From contig OY282381.1 of NCBI GenBank assembly GCA_958295915.1, forward strand, positions 3,804,722 to 3,868,721: DNA of 64,000 nucleotides. The letters are read 5' to 3'. The position numbers were made by a program, and so were the translations under genes. The stretch comes from an uncultured Caldilineaceae bacterium (lineage in GTDB: Bacteria; Chloroflexota; Anaerolineae; Caldilineales; Caldilineaceae). Every line of letters begins with the position of its first letter. Within the stretch, counting starts at the first letter, position 1. Positions 9,085 through 17,112 of this stretch are shown here, one piece after another. Under the pieces are notes generated by a model. That model searched no databases, was not told the origin of the DNA, and saw only the letters and a list, made by a program, of their open reading frames with translations.

Positions 9085-10195
9085 GGGCGCCCAGGAGACT
9101 TCGCCGCTAAGGCTCTCCACGCTTATAGTCTGGCCGGTAGCGATATGTTTGATGTCATACTGTGGAAGATCACGCATCACAATGCAATTCTCCCCCACCG
9201 GAACGTCATAATCGTTGTAAAGAAAGTCCAGGTTGTCGAAACCGTATTGCTTACGCTCCTCGGGAAGGTCATTCACGTGAACGGGCGTTATGTGTAAGAA
9301 GAATCTATGCTCGATATCGTCCTCGCTACAAGGGCTTTTCACATATATCAACCGGCTTTCGTGGATATATACATCATACTCGTTGGAGCGAATTATGGGA
9401 TCGCCGGCTTCCTCAATGATTCTGAAAATATCTATATAAACATCATGCTCGCCTCTCCAGACGGGCGGCCAGGAGACTTCGCCGCTAGGGCTCTCCACAC
9501 GTATAGTCTGGCCGGTGGCGATATGTTTGATGTCATACTGTGGAAGATCACGCATCACACTGCAATTCTCCCCCACCGGAACGCCATAATCGCTGTAAGA
9601 AAAGTCCAGGTTGTCGAAACCGTATTGCTTACGCTCCTCGGGAAGGTCATTCATGTGAACGGGCGTTATGTGTAAGAAGAATCTATGCTCGATATCGTCC
9701 TCGCTACAAGGGCTTTTCACATATAGCAACCGGCTTTCGTGGATATATACATCATAGTTGGAGCGAATTATGGGATCGCCGGCATCCTCAATGATTCTGA
9801 AAATATCTATAACATCATGCTCGCCTCTCCAGACGCGCGCCCAGGAGAGTTCGCCGCTAGGGCTCTCCACACGCATAATCTGGCCGGTAGCGATATGTTT
9901 GATGTCATACTGTGGAAGATCACGCATCACAATGCAATTCTCCCCCACCGGAACGCCATAATCGTTGTAAGAAAAGTCCAGGTGGTCGACACCGTGTTGC
10001 TTACGCTCCTCGGGAAGGTCATTCACGTGAACGGGCGTTATGTGTAAGAAGAATCTATGCTCGATATCGTCCTCGCTACAAGGGCTTTTCACATATAGCA
10101 ACTGGCTTTCGTGGATATATACATCATAGTTGGAGCGAATTATGGGGTCGCCGGCTTCCTCAATGATTCTGAAAATATCTATACAAACATCATGC
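9085..10195 (-). repeat. Three in-frame repeats inside copy C
   Basis: Three ~124-residue units with borders near 9437 and 9812. The unit nearest the GSDH domain has a distinctive HGVDHLDFSYNDYGVPVG variant shared with copy E, so those units descend from one exchange or duplication. Confidence 0.88.
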
Positions 10196-10221
10196 GCATC
10201 ATGCGCATAGATCGAATCGAT

Positions 10222-10263
10222 ACCTACGAAGGTGATTGACCCGGTCGGCGACGCGGCCTCGCC
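10222..10263 (-). other. 42-bp SDR-derived insert inside copy C
   Basis: This matches SDR positions 5477-5518 with about four mismatches, same strand and same reading frame. It adds GEAASPTGSITFV to the dehydrogenase just before the repeats. The homologous position of copies A, B and D lacks it, while copy E has it at 15145-15186. Confidence 0.8.
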
Positions 10264-11526
10264 ACTGCTCTCATCCTGACAGTATACCGGGGCGCGCTGC
10301 AGAAACTGTATCTTGGCATTATCGAACAACAGAGCTATGCGGCCGTCGGACATCTGTGTCATGTCACGGATACGAGAGCCTATCTCGATCCGCTCAACGT
10401 ACACGACGCGTTTTTCGTGAAGACGGACTCGAAATATAGATCTAGCTGCCAGGGAAGCAATCAGCAAATCGTTTTGCCATAAAGGAAACAGTTGACTGTC
10501 GCTGACGATAATGTTGGATGGCGCGATCGCCGGTACCCAGGCAAACGCGGGCATTTTGAAACCATCATGTCGCCCCTGCACCCTGCTATGCGGCCATATC
10601 TTCTTTCCATACGCAATACCATGGGTAACGTAGGGCCATCCATAGTGCGCGCCCGCTCTCAATATGTTGAGTTCATCGCCTCCCTGCGGCCCATGTTCGG
10701 CTGCCCATAGAGTGCCGTCCGCATCTCGCGTGAAACCCTGTGGATTGCGAAGACCGCTGGCCAGTATATCCGCCCCGCCGCTTGTTAATTCGATACGAAC
10801 CAGCGTGCCTAAGTGGGAATCAGGATCATCTATCGTTTTCCACTTATTCAATCTGTGAGTGCCAATGACAACCAGGAGATGTTCGGCGCCATCCATTAAC
10901 ATCCGGCCGCCGGACATATGTCCTTGAAAGCCGATCTCTGGGGAAACCGTGATGCACGGATTCGCTCTGAATTCCGTCTTCCAAGGACCGAGAGTCATTG
11001 CTCGCTCAGTATCCAAATGCAACAATGTAGAAGAGATGCGAAACTCTATACAGTCTCCAACGAAATAATGATGTGAAACAAATAACCTGAATTTGTCTGG
11101 CAGTTGCTCGTGAAGCAAAATATCAGCAACCCGAAATCGAGACAGATCTATAGCTGCGAGCCCGATGGATTCCAGAGCTGACTCGTTCATAGGGACCTTT
11201 TCTTCCAAATAGACCACTTCGCCATCACCATGAATCAGAGCGATTCGCCCTCTTGGCGTCACCAGCAGCAGTTTGTCTCCCAGTGGCTCGATAGCGCCGC
11301 CCCGGCCCGAGAATTTTTCAAGCTCAACCGTCTGTTGTTGAAGCGCATACAAGTGAGACTCAATTATCGGAAGCTCGCTGTCGGCGAGGATCCTCTGGCC
11401 GACTTGGTTGACAAGCGATGTATCTCTGCGGGCCTCCTTGGCCAATGTTGGCTGAAAGAGAAGAAGTGTCAGTATGAGGAGTGCGGCGTAAATCAGGAAC
11501 GAATTGAACCTTTCTAAACGCTTTCT

Positions 11527-11536
11527 CCCCCCCCCC
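11527..11536 (-). promoter_or_regulatory. Pure 10-base G-tract in copy C (off frame)
   Basis: Ten uninterrupted C on the plus strand (G on the coding strand), 15 codons after the ATG. The TAAACG-to-TATAAAA spacing is 16 bases, against 15 or 18 in the in-frame copies, so this copy is shifted by one. It is a candidate slipped-strand switch. Confidence 0.7.
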
Positions 11537-11580
11537 TATAAAACAATATATATTTTTGTATAAATGTATAAATCTTGGAT

Positions 11581-11785
11581 TCATTTCGGTTTTCCGCCTG
11601 AAGGGTACCTGTTTTCACAAGCTATTATATCTCCTTCAGCCGCTTCCGTATCGGCTCGCTCGCTGCGCTTCCCTATCCGCCCTGGCGACAGCGGCCTGAT
11701 ATCCGGGCAGGACATACCCACTATACACCTCGTCCAGAGCCAACTCTTCTATATCCGGCCACCGAAACAGATCTCGCCGCCGAAA
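11581..11785 (-). pseudogene. Uma2 tail fragment before copy C, frameshifted
   Basis: This corresponds to the last ~65 codons of Uma2 (FRRRDLF ... SGGKPK). A 4-bp duplication (GGCTCGCTCGCTGCG instead of GGCTCGCTGCG, near 11655-11665) breaks the frame, so the ATGA coupling seen at other copies would not work here. Copy C therefore has both a broken leader and a shifted start region. Confidence 0.75.
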
Positions 11786-11891
11786 GCGGGGAGGTAACTG
11801 TCCAGCGGCTGGATGCCCGCGTTATTGACGAGAATATCTATCCCGCTACCCCCGGCCGCCTGGCGTACCAACTCCTGGCAGACAGCTGCCT
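11786..11891 (-). pseudogene. 106-bp SDR gene fragment fused to the end of copy D
   Basis: Identical to positions 5358-5463 of the intact SDR gene (residues ~66-101). One end joins the Uma2 tail at the same GCGGGGAGGTAAC junction used in the chimeric ORFs at 8689 and 13918; the other end replaces the 3' part of copy D. It is a relic of an ancestral SDR-Uma2 unit. Confidence 0.85.
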
Positions 11892-13720
11892 TCCTCGCTA
11901 CAAGGGCTTTTCACATATAGCAACCGGCTTTCGTGGATATATACATCATAGTTGGAGCGAATTATGGGATCGCCGGCTTCCTCAATGATTCTGAAAATAT
12001 CTATAACATCATGCTCGCCTTCCCAGACGGGCGCCCAGGAGACTTCGCCGCTAGAGCTCTCCACACGCATAGTCTGGCCGGTAGCGATATGTTTGATGTC
12101 ATACTGTGGAAGATCACGCATCACAATGCAATTCTCCCCCACCGGAACGCCATAATCGTTGTAAGAAAAGTCCAGGTTGTCGAAACCGTATTGCTTACGC
12201 TCCTCGGGAAGGTCATTCACGTGAACGGGCGTTATGCGTAAGAAGAATCTATGCTCGATATCGTCCTCGCTACAAGGGCTTTTCACATATATCAACCGGC
12301 TTTCGTGGATATATACATCATAGTTGGAGCGAATTATAGGATCGCCGGCTTCCTCAATGATTCTGAAAATATCTATACAAACATCATGCGCATCATGCGA
12401 ATAGATCGAATCGATACTGCTCTCATCCTGACAGTATACCGGGGCGCGCTGCAGAAACTGTATCTTGGCATTATCGAGCAACAGAGCTATGCGGCCGTCG
12501 GACATCTGTGTCATGTCGCGGATGCGAGAGCCTATCTCGATCCGCTCAACGTACACGACGCGTTTTTCGTGAAGACGGACTCGAAATATAGATTCAGCTT
12601 TCAGGGAAGCAATCAGCAAATCGTTTTGCCATAAAGGAAACAGTTGACTGTCGCTGACGATAATGCTGGATGGCGCGATCGCCGGTACCCAGGCAAACAC
12701 GGGCATTTTGAAACCATCATGTCGCCCCTGCACCTTGCTATGCGGCCATATCTTATTTCCATACGCAATACCATGGGTAACGTAGGGCCATCCATAGTGC
12801 GCGCCCGCTCTCAATATGTTGAGTTCATCGCCTCCCTGCGGCCCATGTTCGGCTGCCCATAGAGTGCCGTCCGCATCTCGCGTGAAACCCTGTGGATTGC
12901 GAAGACCGCTGGCCAGTATATCCGCCCCGCCGCTTGTTAATTCGATACGAACCAGCGTGCCTAAGTGGGAATCAGGATCATCTATCGTTTTCCACTTATT
13001 CAATCTGTGAGTGCCAATGACAACCAGAAGATGTTCGGCGCCATCCATTAACATCCGCCCACCGGCCTCATGTCCTTGCAAGTCGATATCTGGGGAAACC
13101 GTGATGCACGGATTCGCTCTGAATTCCGTCTTCCAAGGACCGAGAGTCAGTGCTTGCTCAGTATCCAAATGCAACAATGTAGAAGAGATGCGAAACTCTA
13201 TACAGTCTCCAACGAAATAATGATGTGAAACAAATAACCTGAATTTGTCTGGCAGTTGCTCGTGAAGCAAAATATCAGCAACCCGAAATCGAGACAGATC
13301 TATAGCTGTGAGCCCGATGGATTCCAGAGCTGACCGGCTCATGGGGATCCTTTCCTGCAAATAGACCACTTCGCCATCAGGATGAATCAGAGCGATTCGT
13401 CCTTTAGTCGTTACCAGCAGCAGTTTGTCTCCCAGTGGCTCGATAGCGCCGCCCCGGCCCGAGAATTTTTCAAGCTCAACCGTCTGTTGTTGAAGCGCAT
13501 ACAAGTGAGACTCAATTATCGGAAGCTCTCTGTTGGTAAGTGCTTGGTTGACAAGCGATGTATCTCTGCGGGCCTCCTTGGCCAATGTTGGCTGAAAGAG
13601 AAGAAGCGTCAGTATGAGGAGTGCGGCGTAAATCAGGAACGAATTGAACCTTTCTAAACGCTTTCTCCCCCCCCCCCCCCTATAAAACAATATATATTTT
13701 TGTATAAATCTTGGATTCAT
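11846..13720 (-). CDS. PQQ-type sugar dehydrogenase copy D, truncated in repeat 2, no haem domain
   Basis: This 624-residue protein has a complete GSDH domain (GLRNPQGFTRDADGTLWAAE, GGDELNILRAGAHYGW), one full repeat and about a third of a second. It then reads SPCSEEGSCLPGVGTPGGRG and stops inside an SDR fragment read out of the SDR frame. The cytochrome domain is absent. The start is unusual: the pure tract is 14 bases, but 8 bp (TGTATAAA) are missing between the tract and the ATG relative to the other copies, and together the two changes keep the frame (MNPRFIQKYILFYRGGGG). It may be expressed as a repeat-poor, haem-free enzyme needing a separate electron acceptor, or it may be decaying. 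Confidence 0.8.
   Translation of the reverse strand: MNPRFIQKYILFYRGGGGRKRLERFNSFLIYAALLILTLLLFQPTLAKEARRDTSLVNQALTNRELPIIESHLYALQQQTVELEKFSGRGGAIEPLGDKLLLVTTKGRIALIHPDGEVVYLQERIPMSRSALESIGLTAIDLSRFRVADILLHEQLPDKFRLFVSHHYFVGDCIEFRISSTLLHLDTEQALTLGPWKTEFRANPCITVSPDIDLQGHEAGGRMLMDGAEHLLVVIGTHRLNKWKTIDDPDSHLGTLVRIELTSGGADILASGLRNPQGFTRDADGTLWAAEHGPQGGDELNILRAGAHYGWPYVTHGIAYGNKIWPHSKVQGRHDGFKMPVFAWVPAIAPSSIIVSDSQLFPLWQNDLLIASLKAESIFRVRLHEKRVVYVERIEIGSRIRDMTQMSDGRIALLLDNAKIQFLQRAPVYCQDESSIDSIYSHDAHDVCIDIFRIIEEAGDPIIRSNYDVYIHESRLIYVKSPCSEDDIEHRFFLRITPVHVNDLPEERKQYGFDNLDFSYNDYGVPVGENCIVMRDLPQYDIKHIATGQTMRVESSSGEVSWAPVWEGEHDVIDIFRIIEEAGDPIIRSNYDVYIHESRLLYVKSPCSEEGSCLPGVGTPGGRG
11892..12392 (-). repeat. 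About 1.35 repeats in copy D
   Basis: One full ~124-residue unit next to the GSDH domain and the first ~45 residues of a second, cut by the SDR fragment. This is the lowest repeat number in the array. Confidence 0.85.
13667..13680 (-). promoter_or_regulatory. Pure 14-base G-tract in copy D
   Basis: Fourteen uninterrupted C on the plus strand, the longest tract in the array. The frame is open only because 8 bp are missing between it and the start codon. Any change of one or two bases would switch the copy off. Confidence 0.7.
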
Positions 13721-13941
13721 TTCGGTTTTCCGCCTGAAGGGTACCTGTTTTCACAAGCTATTATATCTCTTTCAGCCGCTTCCGTATCGGCTCGCTGCGC
13801 TTCCCTATCCGCCCTGGCGACAGCGGCCTGATATCCGGGCAGGACATACCCACTATACACCTCGTCCAGAGCCAACTTTTCTATATCCGGCCGCCGAAAC
13901 AGATCTCGCCGCCGAAAGCGGGGAGGTAACAAATCGCCCAT
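13717..13941 (-). CDS. 74-aa chimeric SDR/Uma2 ORF, coupled to copy D
   Basis: Same structure as the ORF at 8488-8712: SDR ribosome site, start and first codons, the short junction TTACCTCCCCGC, then the Uma2 tail (RRRDLFRRPDIEKLALDEV ... PSGGKPK). The TGA overlaps the ATG of copy D. The few differences (IEKLAL against IEELAL) show that the two copies have been separate for some time but keep an open frame, which favours a use as a coupling leader over chance survival. Confidence 0.6.
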   Translation of the reverse strand: MGDLLPPRFRRRDLFRRPDIEKLALDEVYSGYVLPGYQAAVARADREAQRADTEAAERDIIACENRYPSGGKPK

Positions 13942-13992
13942 GATCTGTGCTCCTTGTTTTCAGCGTTTTGTAAATTTCGGCTTCGTTGCCAA

Positions 13993-16512
13993 TCATTTGG
14001 TCGATCCGAGAAAATCCGCAATGATTCGCGCTTCCTCTTCGGTAATATCCATATCGGACATTGAAGTCCCCGGGGCGAATTGAGACGGATTGACAAGGAA
14101 TTCCGCCAGTTTCTCCCGTGTCCAGACGATATTCAGCGAGGTCAGGGCAGCCGAGGTGTTGTAGCCAGCGACGCGACCGGCCCGCCGTCCGATCACGCCG
14201 ACCAGATGCGGCCCAATGGTATGCTCCGTAACCAAGTTGTGACAACTTCCGCATCGCGCGGCAAAAAGTGCCGCGCCGGAAAGTTCGCCTTGCCGATCGT
14301 CCGTCTGCATGGACGGCCTATCTTCTCTCTCCCACGGGGCCGCGGGGCTCGGCTGGTCGATTGTATGCTCGCCTCTCCAGACGGGCGCCCAGGAGACTTC
14401 GCCGCTAGGGCTCTCCACACGCATAGTCTGGCCGGTGGCGATATGTTTGATGTCATACTGTGGAAGATCACGCATCACAATGCAATTCTCCCCCACCGGA
14501 ACGTCATAATCGTTGTAAAGAAAGTCCAGGTTGTCGAAACCGTATTGCTTACGCTCCTCGGGAAGGTCTTTCATGTAAACGGGCGTTATGTGTAAGAAGA
14601 ATCTATGCTCGATATCGTCCTCGCTACAAGGGCTTCCTTTCACATATAGCAACCGGCTTTCGTGGATATATACATCATAGTTGGAGCGAATTATGGGATC
14701 GCCGGCATCCTCAATGATTCTGAAAATATCTATAACATCATGCTCGCCTCTCCAGACGCGCGCCCAGGAGAGTTCGCCGCTAGGGCTCTCCACACGCATA
14801 ATCTGGCCGGTAGCGATATGTTTGATGTCATACTGTGGAAGAACACGCATCACAATGCAATTCTCCCCCACCGGAACGCCATAATCGTTGTAAGAAAAGT
14901 CCAGGTGGTCGACACCGTGTTGCTTACGCTCCTCGGGAAGGTCATTCACGTGAACGGGCGTTATGTGTAAGAAGAATCTATGCTCGATATCGTCCTCGCT
15001 ACAAGGGCTTTTCACATATATCAACTGGCTTTCGTGGATATATACATCATAGTTGGAGCGAATTATGGGATCGCCGGCTTCCTCAATGATTCTGAAAATA
15101 TCTATACAAACATCATGCGCATCATGCGAATAGATCGAATCCATACCTACGAAGGCGATTGACCCGGTCGGCGACGCGGCCTCGCCACTGCTCTCATACT
15201 GACAGTATACCGGGGCGCGCTGCAGAAACTGTATCTTGGCATTATCGAACAACAGAGCTATGCGGCCGTCGGACATCTGTGTCATGTCGCGGATACGAGA
15301 GCCTATCTCGATCCGCTCAACGTACACGACGCGTTTTTCGTGAAGACGGACTCGAAATATAGATTCAGTTTTCAGGGAAGCAATCAGCAAATCGTTTTGC
15401 CATAAAGGAAACAGTTGACTGTCGCTGACGATAATGTTGGATGGCGCGATCGCCGGTACCCAGGCAAACGCGGGCATTTTGAAACCATCATGTCGCCCCT
15501 GCACCTTGCTATGCGGCCATATCTTATTTCCATACTCAATACCATGGGTAACGTAGGGCCATCCATAGTGCGCGCCCGCTCTCAATATGTTGAGTTCATC
15601 GCCTCCCTGCGGCCCATGTTCGGCTGCCCATAGAGTGCCGTCCGCATCTCGCGCGAAACCCTGTGGATTGCGAAGACCTCTGGCCAGTATATCCGCCCCG
15701 CCGCTTGTTAATTCGATACGAACCAGCGTGCCTAAGTGGGAATCAGGATCATCTATCGTTTTCCACGGATTCAATGTGTGACCGCCAATGACAACCAGGA
15801 GATGTTCGGCGCCATCCATTAACATCCGGCCGCCGGCCATATGTACTCCGTGAAAGCCGATCTCTGGGGAAACCGTGATGCACGGATTCGCTCTGAATTC
15901 CGTCTTCCAAGGACCGAGAGTCATTGCTCGCTCAGTATCCAAATGCAACAATGTAGAAGAGATGCGAAATTCTACACAGTCTCCAACGAAATAATGATGT
16001 AAAACAAATAACCTGAATTTGTCTGGCAGTTGCTCGTGAAGCAAAATATCAGCAACCCGAAATACAGCCAGATCCTTATCTCTGAGCCCGATGGATTCCA
16101 GAGCTGACTCGTTCATAGGGACCTTTTCTTCCAAATAGACCACTTCGCCATCACCATGAATCAGAGCGATTCGCCCTCTTGGCGTCACCAGCAGCAGTTT
16201 ATCTCCCAGTGGCTCGATAGCGCCGCCCCAGCCCGAGAATTTTTCAAGCTCAACCGTCTGTTGTTGAAGCGCATACAAGTGAGACTCAATTATCGGAAGC
16301 TCGCTGTCGGCGAGGATCCTCTGGCCGACTTGGTTGACAAGCGATGTATCTCTGCGGGCCTCCTTGGCCAATGTTGGCTGAAAGAGAAGAAGCGTCAGTA
16401 TGAGGAGTGCGGCGTAAATCAGGAACGAATTGAACCTTTCTAAACGCTTCTCCCCCCCCCCCCCTATAAAATAGCATATATTTTTATATAAATGTATGAA
16501 TCTTGGATTCAT
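13993..16512 (-). CDS. Quinohemoprotein copy E: dehydrogenase, two repeats, cytochrome c (intact)
   Basis: This 839-residue protein, the first gene of the array in transcription order, has a signal/anchor segment, a full GSDH propeller, an SDR-derived insert (GEAASPTGSIAFVGM) before the repeats, two 124-aa repeats, a unique linker (HTIDQPSPAAPWERED, 14308-14367) and a cytochrome c domain with CGSCH and GTSMSDM. It carries a pure 13-base tract but is in frame, with a TAAACG-to-TATAAAA spacing of 18. Only ~58 bp of the Uma2 tail precede it, then the sequence becomes unrelated, so this marks the right edge of the duplicated block. Its ATG still overlaps the Uma2-tail TGA. Confidence 0.86.
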   Translation of the reverse strand: MNPRFIHLYKNICYFIGGGGEKRLERFNSFLIYAALLILTLLLFQPTLAKEARRDTSLVNQVGQRILADSELPIIESHLYALQQQTVELEKFSGWGGAIEPLGDKLLLVTPRGRIALIHGDGEVVYLEEKVPMNESALESIGLRDKDLAVFRVADILLHEQLPDKFRLFVLHHYFVGDCVEFRISSTLLHLDTERAMTLGPWKTEFRANPCITVSPEIGFHGVHMAGGRMLMDGAEHLLVVIGGHTLNPWKTIDDPDSHLGTLVRIELTSGGADILARGLRNPQGFARDADGTLWAAEHGPQGGDELNILRAGAHYGWPYVTHGIEYGNKIWPHSKVQGRHDGFKMPAFAWVPAIAPSNIIVSDSQLFPLWQNDLLIASLKTESIFRVRLHEKRVVYVERIEIGSRIRDMTQMSDGRIALLFDNAKIQFLQRAPVYCQYESSGEAASPTGSIAFVGMDSIYSHDAHDVCIDIFRIIEEAGDPIIRSNYDVYIHESQLIYVKSPCSEDDIEHRFFLHITPVHVNDLPEERKQHGVDHLDFSYNDYGVPVGENCIVMRVLPQYDIKHIATGQIMRVESPSGELSWARVWRGEHDVIDIFRIIEDAGDPIIRSNYDVYIHESRLLYVKGSPCSEDDIEHRFFLHITPVYMKDLPEERKQYGFDNLDFLYNDYDVPVGENCIVMRDLPQYDIKHIATGQTMRVESPSGEVSWAPVWRGEHTIDQPSPAAPWEREDRPSMQTDDRQGELSGAALFAARCGSCHNLVTEHTIGPHLVGVIGRRAGRVAGYNTSAALTSLNIVWTREKLAEFLVNPSQFAPGTSMSDMDITEEEARIIADFLGSTK
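14370..15117 (-). repeat. Two in-frame repeats inside copy E
   Basis: Two ~124-residue units, border near 14735. The GSDH-proximal unit has the HGVDHLDFSYNDYG variant also found in copy C. Confidence 0.88.
15145..15186 (-). other. 42-bp SDR-derived insert inside copy E
   Basis: Homologous to SDR 5477-5518 and to the insert of copy C at 10222-10263; same strand and frame as the SDR gene. Copies C and E share it, while A, B and D do not. Confidence 0.8.
16452..16464 (-). promoter_or_regulatory. Pure 13-base G-tract in copy E
   Basis: Thirteen uninterrupted C on the plus strand within the first ~20 codons of copy E; the frame is open at this length. One T fewer in the flanking CTTCT compensates for the length relative to copy B. 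Confidence 0.7.
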
Positions 16513-16566
16513 TGCGGTTTTCCGCCTGAAGGGTACCTGTTTTCACAAGCTATTATATCTCTTTCA
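16509..16566 (-). pseudogene. Terminal stub of the Uma2 tail; right edge of the array
   Basis: About 58 bp match the last codons of the Uma2 tail (AERDIIACENRYPSGG) and end in TGA overlapping the ATG of copy E. Upstream the sequence is unique, so the array homology ends at about 16566. Confidence 0.75.
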
Positions 16567-16673
16567 AGAGTTTATGCAATGTAGTCGGTAACATGACAAC
16601 AAGCGTCTGTTATCACTCTATATCAATCCGTGGGTCAGTTTACGAATTCAGCGAAATTCGTTGCTTCTGGGAG

Positions 16674-16702
16674 TTGACGGGTAGGCATCGGGCTGCTATA
16701 CT
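16674..16702 (+). promoter_or_regulatory. Sigma70-type promoter of the ABC exporter leader
   Basis: TTGACG (16674-16679) and TATACT (16697-16702) separated by 17 bp. This places a transcript start near 16710, upstream of the leader ORF and terminator. A small AAGGCA/TGCCTT hairpin (16741-16757) follows in the leader. Confidence 0.7.
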
Positions 16703-16780
16703 AACGCTGTAGTGCTGAATAATCACAGTTTCAGGTTGGCAAGGCATCATCTGCCTTCCCATTAGACCGAAGGAGAACTG

Positions 16781-16858
16781 GTGAAAGTGAATCTTATTAG
16801 ACTGCGTATCGCAGGCTCTGTCCCTGCGGACCGCGAGGGAGGAGCAAAGCGCCGGTGA
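16781..16858 (+). CDS. 25-aa leader peptide of the ABC exporter operon
   Basis: GTG start with a strong AAGGAG site 5 nt upstream; the peptide begins MKVNLIRLRI, contains AGSVPADREGG and ends KRR. It sits between a clear promoter and a terminator/antiterminator ahead of two ABC half-transporter genes. In B. subtilis the bmrB leader peptide controls bmrCD by ribosome-stalling-dependent attenuation when ribosome-targeting drugs are present, and this arrangement is the same. Whether this peptide stalls ribosomes is inference. It was chosen over other short frames because of its start signal and position. Confidence 0.65.
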   Translation: MKVNLIRLRIAGSVPADREGGAKRR

Positions 16859-16929
16859 TCCTACGGTGGATGGTGGTTCGGCCAAAGGACTGAACGCCTT
16901 CCAAAAGCGGCAAATGGTCACGGTGCATA

Positions 16930-17000
16930 TACCCGTGGCTTTTTTAATTGGCGCACTCAGCTTCAGAGCCACGGGCCCAGCCTGTGGCTCTTTTGTTTTG
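16930..17000 (+). terminator. Transcription attenuator ahead of the ABC exporter genes
   Basis: The stem GAGCCAC/GTGGCTC (16966-16990) followed by TTTTGTTTT forms a Rho-independent terminator. The upstream segment CCCGTGGCT (16932-16940) is complementary to AGCCACGGG (16968-16976), so it can pair with the first arm of the terminator and form an antiterminator. These mutually exclusive stems, together with the leader ORF, support attenuation control of the exporter. Confidence 0.7.
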
Positions 17001-17112
17001 CTCGGGCAATTGCCCGGCAAAGGTAGTGAGCGGCTTCGGTTCGCCTTCCCCCGATGAACTGAAGCCGCCGCTACCATGGAGACAATCCCCCAATCCCAAG
17101 GAGAAATAGCTG

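Larger units (their letters stand above)
8764..11584 (-). pseudogene. Quinohemoprotein copy C, out of frame at its G-tract (phase-off or decayed)
   Basis: From the canonical ATG at 11584 (MNPRFIHLYKNIYCF) the frame runs through a pure 10-base tract and then shifts (GGGEKAFRKVQFVPD), ending at 11360. The real coding frame resumes downstream and is open to 8764 for ~890 residues: GSDH domain, three repeats and a full cytochrome c domain (CGSCH, GTSMSDM). The only upstream in-frame start is a TTG inside the signal segment, which is not convincing. One base lost or two gained in the tract would restore the frame. A 14-residue stretch before the repeats (GEAASPTGSITFVG) derives from the SDR gene and is in the SDR frame. 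The haem domain being intact argues for a switchable or very recently disrupted gene. Confidence 0.8.

Noticed and set aside
11445..11447. TTG as the true start of copy C
   Set aside because: It lies inside the hydrophobic signal segment and would remove it; the conserved ATG and its ATGA arrangement at other copies mark the real start.
1545..15117. Regular periodicity suggesting a CRISPR or satellite array
   Set aside because: Units are ~374 bp, fully coding, in frame and contiguous with the dehydrogenase; there are no spacers.
1315..15362. Many plus-strand ORFs of 60-148 aa across the dehydrogenase array
   Set aside because: They recur with the repeat period and are antisense shadows of the minus-strand genes; their residues follow from the repeated DNA, and none has a ribosome site or a family match.
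16866..17057. 63-aa ORF through the attenuator
   Set aside because: It runs across the terminator stem and has no ribosome site; the 25-aa ORF upstream has the proper signals. A role as a second leader cannot be excluded.
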